Source: Streptomyces sp. NBC_00271 (GTDB lineage: Bacteria; Actinomycetota; Actinomycetes; Streptomycetales; Streptomycetaceae). Taken from it: DNA of 64,000 nt. The translations under genes and the position numbers were made by a program. How positions within the stretch are numbered: the stretch's first letter is position 1; each line of letters starts with the position of its first letter. The stretch spans positions 2,108,001-2,172,000 of the forward strand of contig NZ_CP108070.1 in assembly GCF_036178845.1 (NCBI RefSeq). The letters are read 5' to 3'. This document shows, one piece after another, positions 23,588 through 31,426 of this stretch. The notes below the pieces were generated by a model. That model searched no databases, was not told where the DNA came from, and worked only from the letters and a program-made list of their open reading frames with translations.

Positions 23588-24907
23588 ATGCCAAACACGA
23601 AGCTGCGTCGCCTCGTGGCCACCTCCATCGCCGTCACGCTCGGCGGCACCGCACTCGCCGCCTGCGGCTCGTCGGACGACAAGAGCTCGTCCGAATCGGG
23701 TCCGGCGTCCCTGACGTACTGGTCCTGGACTCCGGGCATGGACAAGGTGGCCGACCTCTGGAACAAGGGGCCGGGCAAGCAGCAGAAGATCACGGTCACG
23801 GTGAAGAAGCAGGCGTCGGGCGACACGCTGGTCACCAAGATCCTCACCGCGCACAAGGCGAAGAAGGCCCCGGACCTGGTCCAGGCCGAGTACCAGGCGC
23901 TGCCGACCCTGGTCAGCAATGACGCGCTCGCCGACATAGCGGGCGAGTCGAAGGACGCGAAGAGCAAGTTCGCCGACGGTGTCTGGCAGCAGACGACTCT
24001 GGGCTCGGACGCCGTGTACGCGATCCCGCAGGACATCGGCCCGATGATGTTCTACTACCGCCAGGACCTCTTCAAGAAGTACGGCCTGACGGTTCCCACG
24101 ACCTGGGAGCAGTTCGCCGAGACCGCCCGCGCGCTGAAGAAGAAGGCCCCGGACAAGGATCTGACCACCTTCTCCGCCAACGACTCCGGCCTCTTCGCGG
24201 GTCTCGCCCAGCAGGCGGGCGCCAAGTGGTGGACCTCCTCGGGCGACAAGTGGAAGGTCGGCATCGACGACGCGGCGACGCGGAAGGTCGCCGACTTCTG
24301 GGGCGGCCTCGTCAAGGAGGGCGCGATCGACAACCAGCCGATGTACACGCCCTCCTGGAACAAGGCGCTGAACACCGGCAAGCAGATCGCCTGGGTCAGC
24401 GCGGTCTGGGCGCCGGGCACCCTCACCACCGCGGCCCCCGACACCAAGGGCAAGTGGGCGATGGCCCCGCTGCCGCAGTGGGACGGCAGCACGGACGTCA
24501 CCGGCAGCTGGGGCGGCTCCTCGACGGCCGTCACCACGGACTCGCAGCACAAGGCGGCCGCCGCGAAGTTCGCCACCTGGCTGAACACGGACCCTCAGGC
24601 GGTGGCCGCGCTGGCGAAGGAGGGTGGCATCTACCCGGCCGCCACCACCGCGCAGACCAGTGACGCCTTCTCCCAGCCGCCGGCGTTCTTCTCCAACCAG
24701 GCGGACTTCTACCCCAAGGCCGCGGAGATCGCCAAGACCACCGCGCCCTCCGCCTGGGGCCCGAACGTGAACGTCGCCTACACGACCTTCAACGACGCCT
24801 TCGGCGCCGCCGCCAAGGACAAGTCGGACTTCGGTGCCGCCCTGAAGAAGATGCAGGACGCCACGGTGGCCGACCTCAAGAAGCAGGGCTTCGGGGTCGC
24901 TCAGTGA
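23588..24907 (+). CDS. Extracellular sugar-binding lipoprotein of an ABC importer
   Basis: 439 aa. A lipoprotein signal ends in LAAC at C26, so the protein is anchored outside the membrane. The mature part is a family 1 (MalE-like) solute-binding protein: LTYWSWTPGMDKVADLWNK, IPQDIGPMMFYYRQDLFKKYGL, WAMAPLPQWDGSTDVTGSWGGSSTAV. Aromatic residues in the cleft fit an oligosaccharide ligand, presumably beta-1,4-galacto-oligosaccharides given GH53 and GH42 beside it. The start has GGGGAGAAAG upstream. It is translated with the two permeases (4-nt overlap). No ATPase gene is present; in Streptomyces the shared MsiK ATPase commonly serves such importers. Confidence 0.95.
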   Translation: MPNTKLRRLVATSIAVTLGGTALAACGSSDDKSSSESGPASLTYWSWTPGMDKVADLWNKGPGKQQKITVTVKKQASGDTLVTKILTAHKAKKAPDLVQAEYQALPTLVSNDALADIAGESKDAKSKFADGVWQQTTLGSDAVYAIPQDIGPMMFYYRQDLFKKYGLTVPTTWEQFAETARALKKKAPDKDLTTFSANDSGLFAGLAQQAGAKWWTSSGDKWKVGIDDAATRKVADFWGGLVKEGAIDNQPMYTPSWNKALNTGKQIAWVSAVWAPGTLTTAAPDTKGKWAMAPLPQWDGSTDVTGSWGGSSTAVTTDSQHKAAAAKFATWLNTDPQAVAALAKEGGIYPAATTAQTSDAFSQPPAFFSNQADFYPKAAEIAKTTAPSAWGPNVNVAYTTFNDAFGAAAKDKSDFGAALKKMQDATVADLKKQGFGVAQ

Positions 24908-25827
24908 CGACGGCACGTCGGAAGTCGTACGGGGTCAAGGGGGCCCCGTACGCTTTCCTCCTCCCCGCGACGATCCTCTTCGCCCTCTTCTTCGCGCTGC
25001 CCATCGGCTACGCGCTCTGGCTGAGCCTGCACAAGGTGCAGGTCAAGGGCCTTGGCCTGGGCTCGGGCGCCCGCAAGGAAGTATGGGCGGGGCTGGACAA
25101 CTACAAGGACGCCCTCTCCGACTCCGAGCTGCTGAGCGGCGCGGTGCGCGTGGTGGGCTACGGGGCCATCGTGATCCCGGTGATGCTGGGCCTCGCGCTG
25201 CTGTTCGCGCTGATGCTCGACACGGACAAGGTGCGTCTGGCCCCCTTCACCCGGCTCGCGATCTTCCTGCCGTACGCCATTCCCGGCGTCGTCGCCGCGC
25301 TGCTGTGGGGCTTCCTGTACCTCCCCGACGTCAGCCCCTTCTACTTCGTGCTCGACAAGTTGGGCATGCCGCAGCCGAACCTGCTGGACGGCGGCCCGCT
25401 GTATCTCGCCCTGTCCAACATCGCGGTCTGGGGCGGCACCGGCTTCAACATGATCGTCATCTACACCTCGTTGCAGGCCATCCCGGCCGAGGTGTACGAG
25501 GCGGCGAAGCTGGACGGCGCCACGCCCCTGCAGATCGCGCTGAGGATCAAGATCCCGATGGTGGCGCCCTCGCTGGTGCTCACCTTCTTCTTCTCGATCA
25601 TCGCGACGCTCCAGGTGTTCAGCGAGCCGACCACCCTCAAACCCCTCACCAACTCCGTCTCCACGACCTGGAGTCCGCTGATGAAGGTGTACCAGGACGC
25701 CTTCCGCAAGGGCGACATCTACTCGGCCGCCGCGGAGGCGGCGATCATCGCCGTCGTCACCCTGCTCCTGTCCTTCGGCTTCCTGCGGGCCGCGAACTCC
25801 CGTAACAAGCAGGAGGAAGCACGATGA
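24904..25827 (+). CDS. Sugar ABC transporter permease, MalF type
   Basis: 307 aa with six membrane helices (first at about 15-40, FLLPATILFALFFALPIGYALWLSL). The EAA loop contacting the ATPase reads EVYEAAKLDGATPLQIALRIKIPMVAPSL. The GTG start overlaps the binding-protein stop (GTGA) and the end overlaps the next permease. It forms the membrane channel with the MalG-type partner. Confidence 0.95.
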   Translation: MTTARRKSYGVKGAPYAFLLPATILFALFFALPIGYALWLSLHKVQVKGLGLGSGARKEVWAGLDNYKDALSDSELLSGAVRVVGYGAIVIPVMLGLALLFALMLDTDKVRLAPFTRLAIFLPYAIPGVVAALLWGFLYLPDVSPFYFVLDKLGMPQPNLLDGGPLYLALSNIAVWGGTGFNMIVIYTSLQAIPAEVYEAAKLDGATPLQIALRIKIPMVAPSLVLTFFFSIIATLQVFSEPTTLKPLTNSVSTTWSPLMKVYQDAFRKGDIYSAAAEAAIIAVVTLLLSFGFLRAANSRNKQEEAR

Positions 25828-26729
25828 GTTCTCTTGCCGTACGCAAGGCCGCACCGGCCGCGGGTACCACCCCCGGCACCGCCCAGGGCCCGCCCCTGCG
25901 CCGCCGTATCGCCTTCGTGCCCACCCTGACGCTGCTGCTCGGCGCGCTCTACTGCCTGCTGCCCGTCGCGTGGGTGCTGATCGCGGCCACCAAATCGGGC
26001 CGTGAGCTGTTCTCGACCTTCACGTTCCTGCCGGGCTCCGGCTTCACGCAGAACGTCAAGGACCTCAACGCCTACCGCGACGGGATCTACTGGAAGTGGA
26101 TGGGCAACTCCGCCCTCTACGCGGGCCTCGGCGCCCTCCTGTCGACGGCCGTCTCGGCGCTCAGCGGCTACGCCCTCGCGATCTACCGCTTCCGCGGCCG
26201 CGAAACCGTCTTCGGCGTCCTGATGGCGGGCGTGCTCATGCCGCCGGTGATCCTGGCGATCCCGCAGTACCTGCTGCTGGCCAAGGCGGACCTCACGGAC
26301 TCGTACGCGTCCGTGCTGCTCCCCCTCATCCTCTCCCCGTACGGCGTCTACCTCGCCCGGATCTACTCCTCCGCGGCCGTGCCCGGTGACGTGGTCGAGG
26401 CCGGGCGGATGGACGGGGCGAGCGAGTGGCGGATCTTCACCCGGATCGCGCTGCCGATGATGGTGCCCGGACTGGTGACGGTGTTCCTCTTCCAGTTCGT
26501 CGCCGTGTGGAACAACTTCCTGCTGCCGTACATCATGCTCAGCGACGACGAGAAGTTCCCGATCACGCTGGGTCTGTTCACGCTCCTCGAACAGGGCTCC
26601 AACACCCCGGCGCTGTACACGCTGGTGATCACCGGTGCGCTGCTCGCGATCGTTCCGCTCATCGCCCTCTTCCTGGTCATCCAGCGGTTCTGGAGCCTCG
26701 ATCTGCTCTCGGGAGCCGTAAAGTCGTGA
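25824..26729 (+). CDS. Sugar ABC transporter permease, MalG type
   Basis: 301 aa, six membrane helices. The EAA loop reads DVVEAGRMDGASEWRIFTRIALPMMVPGLVTVF, and the C-terminus IALFLVIQRFWSLDLLSGAVKS is characteristic of MalG-type subunits. The ATG overlaps the stop of the MalF-type gene (ATGA) and the stop overlaps the GTG of the LacI-type regulator, so the operon is binding protein, two permeases, regulator. Confidence 0.95.
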   Translation: MSSLAVRKAAPAAGTTPGTAQGPPLRRRIAFVPTLTLLLGALYCLLPVAWVLIAATKSGRELFSTFTFLPGSGFTQNVKDLNAYRDGIYWKWMGNSALYAGLGALLSTAVSALSGYALAIYRFRGRETVFGVLMAGVLMPPVILAIPQYLLLAKADLTDSYASVLLPLILSPYGVYLARIYSSAAVPGDVVEAGRMDGASEWRIFTRIALPMMVPGLVTVFLFQFVAVWNNFLLPYIMLSDDEKFPITLGLFTLLEQGSNTPALYTLVITGALLAIVPLIALFLVIQRFWSLDLLSGAVKS

Positions 26730-27757
26730 CCATGACCAACGCGGGGGGCCGGCGCAGACCGCCGACGATCCATGACGTCGCGCGGGAGGCGGGCGTGTCC
26801 CGGGGCACGGTGTCGCGGGTACTCAACGGCGGGCACTACGTGAGCCCGGCGGCACAGGAGGCGGTCAACGCCGCCATCCGCAGGACGGGCTACGTCGTGA
26901 ACCGGCACGCCCGCTCGCTGATCACCGGCCGCTCCGACTCCATCGGCTTCCTGCTCACCGAACCGCAGGAGCGGTTCTTCGAGGACCCGAACTTCAACGT
27001 CCTGCTGCGCGGCTGCACACAAGCACTCGCCGCGCACGACATTCCCCTCCTGCTCATGCTCGCCGGCACCGAGGACGAGCGGCGGCGCATCACGCGGTAC
27101 ATCACCGCGGGCCACGTCGACGGAGTACTGCTGGTCTCCAGCCACTCCGGCGATCCGGTCGCCGAGCAGCTGCGTGAGGCGGGCGTGCCGTTGGTCGCCT
27201 GCGGCAAGCCCATAGGGCTCGGCTCCAAGGTGAGTTACGTCGCCGCCGACGACCGCGACGGCGCCCGGGACATGGTCAAGCACCTGGTCTCCCTGGGCCG
27301 TCGCCGCATCGGGATGGTCACGGGTCCGCTCGACACCCCGGGCGGTGTCGAGCGGCTCGCGGGCTACCGGGAGGTGCTCGCCGAGGCGGGCATCGAGGCC
27401 GACGACCGGCTGATCACCTCCGGCGACTACAGCCGGGCCAGTGGTGAGGCGGGCGCCGAGCAGCTCCTCGAGCGTGCCCCGGACATGGACGCCGTCTTCG
27501 TCGCCTCCGACCTGATGGCACAAGGCGCACTGACCGCTCTGCACAAGGCGGGCCGCCGGGTCCCGGAGGACGTGTCGGTCGGCGGCTTCGACGACTCCAC
27601 CGCCGCGATCTCGGCGACCCCCGCCCTCACCACCATCCGGCAGCCGTACGACCGCATCAGCACCGAGATGGTCCGCGTGCTGCTCGCACAGATAGGGGGC
27701 GAGGAGCCGGCGGCGGTGATCCTGCCGACGGAGCTGGTACGACGCGACTCGACCTGA
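26726..27757 (+). CDS. LacI-family transcriptional regulator of the galactan locus
   Basis: 343 aa. LacI-type DNA-binding headpiece TIHDVAREAGVSRGTVSRVLNGGHYVSPAAQEAVNAAI, hinge helix NRHARSLITGRSD, then a periplasmic-binding-protein-like effector domain (VDGVLLVSSHSGDPVAEQL, LGRRRIGMVTGPLDTPGG, MDAVFVASDLMAQGALTALHKAGRRVPEDVSVGGFDDS). The GTG at 26726 overlaps the permease stop and has GGGAG 10 nt upstream; ATG 26732 is two codons later. It probably represses the operon through the palindrome at 23518-23531 and is released by a galactose-containing sugar (inference). Confidence 0.95.
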   Translation: MTMTNAGGRRRPPTIHDVAREAGVSRGTVSRVLNGGHYVSPAAQEAVNAAIRRTGYVVNRHARSLITGRSDSIGFLLTEPQERFFEDPNFNVLLRGCTQALAAHDIPLLLMLAGTEDERRRITRYITAGHVDGVLLVSSHSGDPVAEQLREAGVPLVACGKPIGLGSKVSYVAADDRDGARDMVKHLVSLGRRRIGMVTGPLDTPGGVERLAGYREVLAEAGIEADDRLITSGDYSRASGEAGAEQLLERAPDMDAVFVASDLMAQGALTALHKAGRRVPEDVSVGGFDDSTAAISATPALTTIRQPYDRISTEMVRVLLAQIGGEEPAAVILPTELVRRDST

Positions 27758-27865
27758 GCCGCGTCCTCGACTCCGAGGGGCCGGGACCGGGCAGGATTCG
27801 AGAAGCCTCCCGGCCCTCCCCCGCCCTACCGTGAAAGCACCGGAACACACCACGGAGGAGTCACC

Positions 27866-28219
27866 ATGACCGCAGGGCTGAAGACCATCATCTACCCCGT
27901 CAAGGACCTCGCACGGGCGAAGGCCCTGTTCGGCGCGTTGCTCGGTACGGAGCCCTACGCGGACACCGCGTACTACGTCGGATTCAAGGACTCCGGGCAG
28001 GACGTCGGCCTCGACCCCAACGGTCACGCCAAGGGGATGACCGGACCGGTCCCGTACTGGCACGTCGACGACATCCGGGCGACGCTGGCGGCCCTGCTGG
28101 AAGCCGGGGCCGAGACGCTCCAGGACGTCCAGGACGTGGGCGGCGGCAGGCTGATCGCCTCGGTCAAGGACACGGACGGGAACCTCGTCGGGCTCCTCCA
28201 GGACGTCTCCGCCGACTAG
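27866..28219 (+). CDS. VOC family protein (glyoxalase-like)
   Basis: 117 aa single-domain protein: GLKTIIYPVKDLARAKALFGALLGTEPYADTAYYVGFKDSGQDVGL followed by PVPYWHVDDIRATLAALLEAGAETLQDVQDVGGGRLIASVKDTDGNLVGLLQD. It has the beta-alpha-beta pattern of the fold, but only one obvious His (WHVDD) and no terminal metal-binding Glu, so it may not be a metalloenzyme. A strong GGAGGA site precedes the ATG. It is followed 84 nt later by a MarR regulator on the same strand. Function unknown. Confidence 0.85.
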   Translation: MTAGLKTIIYPVKDLARAKALFGALLGTEPYADTAYYVGFKDSGQDVGLDPNGHAKGMTGPVPYWHVDDIRATLAALLEAGAETLQDVQDVGGGRLIASVKDTDGNLVGLLQDVSAD

Positions 28220-28246
28220 GGCCCGTCGGGCGGTGCACCTGGTCGA

Positions 28247-28265
28247 TGCAACCGCACTAGTTGCA
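28247..28265. promoter_or_regulatory. Candidate MarR operator
   Basis: TGCAAC-N7-GTTGCA is a perfect inverted repeat 38 nt before the MarR start codon, the usual place for an autoregulatory MarR site. The right arm overlaps a TTGCAC that could serve as a -35 element. Confidence 0.55.
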
Positions 28266-28303
28266 CACTCAATAAAACCTCGGACCTCTGTTACCGTGCA
28301 CAT

Positions 28304-28699
28304 ATGGCAGTGAACACGGCGAGCGAGGCCCGGCTCGAGGACCGGTGGCGGGACATCCTGTCGGTGCACGCGCGCACGATGTGCGAGATCGACCGCGCGC
28401 TGCACCCGCACGGTCTGGGCGCCAGCGACTTCGAGGTGCTGGACATCCTCGTCTCGAGCGAGCTCGCGCACGAGGGCGAGCACTGCCGGGTGCAGAACAT
28501 CGCCGACCGTGTCCATCTGAGCCAGAGCGCCCTGTCCCGCCTGATCGGGCGGCTGGAGAAGGACGGCCTGGTGGAACGCACCGTCTGTCTGGAGGACCGA
28601 CGCGGTGTGTGGGTCGCGCTCACCCGCAAGGGACGCGACCTGCACACCGAGGTACTCCCCCTGCAACGCGCCGTGCTGGCCCGCATGCTGAACGCGTAG
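28304..28699 (+). CDS. MarR-family transcriptional regulator
   Basis: 131 aa. Winged-helix core: LGASDFEVLDILVSS...CRVQNIADRVHLSQSALSRLIGRLEKDGLVERTVCLEDRRGVWVALTRKGRDL, with recognition helix SQSALSRLIGRLEKDG and the DRR wing. Such dimers usually repress their own gene and a neighbour and release on binding phenolic or toxic ligands. The palindrome upstream supports autoregulation. It converges with the pqqB gene, whose stop is 3 nt away, so the VOC gene upstream is the better candidate target. Confidence 0.93.
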   Translation: MAVNTASEARLEDRWRDILSVHARTMCEIDRALHPHGLGASDFEVLDILVSSELAHEGEHCRVQNIADRVHLSQSALSRLIGRLEKDGLVERTVCLEDRRGVWVALTRKGRDLHTEVLPLQRAVLARMLNA

Positions 28700-28702
28700 C
28701 CT

Positions 28703-29602
28703 CTACACCACGAACTCCGTCCCGTCCGGCAGCACTTCGACCCCCGCCGCGCTCACCCGCGCGCGGGCGTCCGAGTCCGGGTCGAGCAGCGGGTTCGTGT
28801 TGTTGAGGTGCGTGTAGATCCGTCGGGGGCCGCGATGGCGGGCGAGGGCGGCGAGGCTGCCGCGCGCGCCCACCACCGGAAGGTGCCCCATCGCGGCCTG
28901 CCGCCCGCCCCGCGAGCGCACGGCCGTGCCCATCTCGTCGCGCGCGTAGAACGTGCCGTCGAGCAGTGCGCAGTCCGCCGAGGCGAGCAGGTCGTCCAGT
29001 TCCGGGGTCCAGGCGCCCAGACAGGGCGCGTACAGGAGCACTCCGCCGCCTGCCAGGTCCTCGATCCGGTACGCGGTCACCCAGCGGTCGTCCGGGGCGG
29101 GGCCGGCGACGTACTTCGGGGCCTTGGGACCGACAGGGTGCGCGGTGACGACCAGACCGCCGGACAGTACGAACCCGCCCTCGGTCAGGCTGTCCGCCCA
29201 CTCCCAGGGGGCGTAGCGGTCGAGCAGGTCACGTAGGGGGGCCAGGGTGGCGAGGACGGGCGGTGCGGCATAGACCTTGAGCCCGGCGCCGCCGCGCAGC
29301 ACGGTCAGCCCGGCGACATGGTCGGCCTCCGCGTCGGTCAGGAGCACGCCCCGTACGGGTGTGTCCCGTGGCCCAGGTCCGGGTGCGAGCGCGGGGGTGG
29401 TGGTCAGCTGCGTACGGATGTCGGGCGAGGCGTTGAGCAGCCACCAGTCGCGGGAGTTGCCGCTCAGGGCGACGGACTCCTGGGTCCGCGCGGGCAGTTT
29501 TCCGTCGCGGGCGGCCGCGCAGAGCGCGCACGCGCAGTTCCACTGTGGGAAGCCGCCACCGGCGGCCGTACCCAGCAGGACGACTTTCAAGGGGACTCCC
29601 AT
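28703..29602 (-). CDS. pqqB: PqqB-like metallo-beta-lactamase-fold protein, orphan
   Basis: 299 aa. It matches PqqB of pyrroloquinoline-quinone synthesis: LKVVLLGTAAGGGFPQWNCACALC at the N-terminus (with a CxCxxC zinc knuckle), LLTDAEADHVAGL in place of the usual HxHxDH, LLNASPDIRTQL, and GRQAAMGHLPVVG...RRIYTHLNNTNPLLD near the end. PqqB is proposed to hydroxylate the PqqA Tyr. No pqqA, pqqC, pqqD or pqqE gene lies in the window, so either the pathway is elsewhere or this copy has another role. It is preceded on the same strand by a channel-like membrane protein gene. Confidence 0.88.
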   Translation of the reverse strand: MGVPLKVVLLGTAAGGGFPQWNCACALCAAARDGKLPARTQESVALSGNSRDWWLLNASPDIRTQLTTTPALAPGPGPRDTPVRGVLLTDAEADHVAGLTVLRGGAGLKVYAAPPVLATLAPLRDLLDRYAPWEWADSLTEGGFVLSGGLVVTAHPVGPKAPKYVAGPAPDDRWVTAYRIEDLAGGGVLLYAPCLGAWTPELDDLLASADCALLDGTFYARDEMGTAVRSRGGRQAAMGHLPVVGARGSLAALARHRGPRRIYTHLNNTNPLLDPDSDARARVSAAGVEVLPDGTEFVV

Positions 29603-29653
29603 CCCTGCGCATCGAAACCGTACCCGGGGATCTTCCCCACTCGGCGGCCAGAA

Positions 29654-30766
29654 CTACGCGGCGGCCGGGGGCAGTTCGGGACGATCTTCGCCGGGGCGCC
29701 GGTCCGCGGGGCGCGCGGGCGGGATCGGTGTCCAGGGGAAGTCCCGCGGCCCGGTCCACAGCGCCGGGACCGCGTCGCCGCGGCGGCACAACTCGAAGGC
29801 GATCGTCTCGTAGTTGACCCGCCAGCCCTGGAAGTGCGGCCACGCCTGTTCGGCCGTCCGCTCGGCGGGGAAACCGGCCGCCTCCAGCATCGCGACGGCC
29901 GCGTCGAACTCCAGGTAGGTGAGCTGGATCGGGGTCTCGGGCGCGGGGTCGGTGTCGTACGGGAAACGCAGGGAGCGGGCGATGTCGCGCAGTGCGGTGA
30001 ATCCGGCGCGCAGCGTCAGGCGGGCCTCGGGCGGGGCGCTGCTCGGGGTGAGGGCGAGCTGCATGGCGGCCGCGTCCATGACGGCGACGAGGGCGACGAT
30101 CCAGCTGCGGTAGGGCCGCGGTGAGCGGAACGCGAGCAGGACGGGGTACGTGGAGTGGCTCTCGCCGATGTCGGAGGCGAGCCGTTCCCAGGAGCGGTAC
30201 AGCTCGGGCAGCGCGGTCTCGGTGTCGACCAGCCACTGCCGGGCGAGGATCTCCGGTCCCCAGGCGGGTTCGCCCGCGCGCGACTGGAGCAGGGTCACCT
30301 CCAGCTCGCGGCGGTTGTAGGCGGCGTACAGGGTGGGCAGGTAGGCGATCTGGAGGGCGATCACGACCGGTCCGGTGACAGCCGCGATGAAGTCCACCAC
30401 GGACAGGTGCAGTCGGTCGCCGCTGGCGAAGCCGAGCGTGAACAGGCTGGAGCCCGCCTCCCGGACCGATTGGGTCCAGGTCAGCGAGGAGATGGCGTGC
30501 AGCAGCAGCCCGAAGCCGACCAGGGCGCCGCCGAGCCAGCTCACGAGCGTGCCCATCAGCATGAGCGGGGCGAGCCAGGTCTGTGCGCGGTCGATGGCGC
30601 GGTAGCTGCCGCCGGGGGCGGCGAGGCGCAGCAGGAAGCGCAGGGAGCGCCACCAGCGGATCACCATCGAGGAGTACAGCCCCCGGGGCACGACGAGGGT
30701 GCGCAGGATGCTGGCGAACACCAGCAGCAGGAGCAGGCCGCCGGCCACGCCCGAGATCCATTTCAT
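29654..30766 (-). CDS. Membrane protein of unknown function with channel-like pore segment
   Basis: 370 aa. Hydrophobic segments lie at about 1-25, 65-95 and 125-150, and a fourth weaker one near 220-240; the C-terminal third is soluble and ends in a Pro-rich tail. Between the second and third helices is AGSSLFTLGFASGDRL, recalling the pore helix and T-x-G-F/Y-G-D filter of two-TM potassium channels but with extra residues. I do not recognise a named family with certainty. Selective ion transport is only a suggestion. It sits 51 nt upstream of pqqB on the same strand. Confidence 0.75.
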   Translation of the reverse strand: MKWISGVAGGLLLLLVFASILRTLVVPRGLYSSMVIRWWRSLRFLLRLAAPGGSYRAIDRAQTWLAPLMLMGTLVSWLGGALVGFGLLLHAISSLTWTQSVREAGSSLFTLGFASGDRLHLSVVDFIAAVTGPVVIALQIAYLPTLYAAYNRRELEVTLLQSRAGEPAWGPEILARQWLVDTETALPELYRSWERLASDIGESHSTYPVLLAFRSPRPYRSWIVALVAVMDAAAMQLALTPSSAPPEARLTLRAGFTALRDIARSLRFPYDTDPAPETPIQLTYLEFDAAVAMLEAAGFPAERTAEQAWPHFQGWRVNYETIAFELCRRGDAVPALWTGPRDFPWTPIPPARPADRRPGEDRPELPPAAA

Positions 30767-30854
30767 GCGGTCATTCTCACGTCCGACGCGGACGTCTTCA
30801 GCGCAACGGATCTCCTACGGCGCGAACGGGGCCCGCGGCCCGCACGTCGAACGG

Positions 30855-31277
30855 TCAGGCCCGCGGCCGGACCAACAGGGTACGAACGCCCTCGGAGGTG
30901 AGGGTCAGGCCGTTCGGTGAACTCGGGTCGATGGTGAGCGACAGATCACCGGTCGGCCATTGGGAGGCGAGCGCGCCCAGCGGAACCAGACGGTAGCGGG
31001 AGACGAACGGGAGCAGTTCGGCCATCGCCGGCTCCGAGGTGAACACCGGCACCACCTGCTCCCCGCCCGGCTGCTCCAGCACGGGCAGCGCCACGGCGGC
31101 GGGGTCGCGCACGTCCTCCTCGCTCGCGTCGTCCGGCACGGGGACCAGCACCTCGCTGTCGGCCAGGGTGTCCAGCGCCAGCGGGTTCTCGGTGTTCTCC
31201 GTGAGTGCCTTCAGTGCCTCCTGGGCCGGTGTCGTGGCCGTCGGCAGGTAGTGATGGTTGTTCGAGGGTGTGTCCAT
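30855..31277 (-). CDS. SseB-like domain protein
   Basis: 140 aa. The domain (about 15-115) reads PAQEALKALTENTENPLALDTLADSEVLVPVP...EQVVPVFTSEPAMAELLPFVSRYRLVPLGALASQWPTGDLSLTIDPSSPNGLTLTSEGVRTLL, typical of SseB N-terminal-like proteins of actinobacteria. These small proteins often accompany secretion or surface systems, but no biochemical role is established. Acidic and soluble, with no signal peptide. Confidence 0.82.
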   Translation of the reverse strand: MDTPSNNHHYLPTATTPAQEALKALTENTENPLALDTLADSEVLVPVPDDASEEDVRDPAAVALPVLEQPGGEQVVPVFTSEPAMAELLPFVSRYRLVPLGALASQWPTGDLSLTIDPSSPNGLTLTSEGVRTLLVRPRA

Positions 31278-31307
31278 TGGCAGATCCCAGGTAGTGACGG
31301 ACAGGCC

Positions 31308-31332
31308 GCCCGGGGCGGGACTCGCCCCGGGC
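31308..31332 (-). terminator. Hairpin terminator after the flavin monooxygenase gene
   Basis: GCCCGGGGCG and CGCCCCGGGC form a perfect 10-bp stem with a five-base loop, about 95 nt beyond the monooxygenase stop and before the SseB-like gene. Confidence 0.65.
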
Positions 31333-31426
31333 GCGGCTCCTGTCGCGCGTACCCACTCGCGGCCGGGGCATTCCCCGCTCCTGCCCGCCGGCGCTCACGA
31401 GATCGAGAGACCGAGAGACCAGGGCA

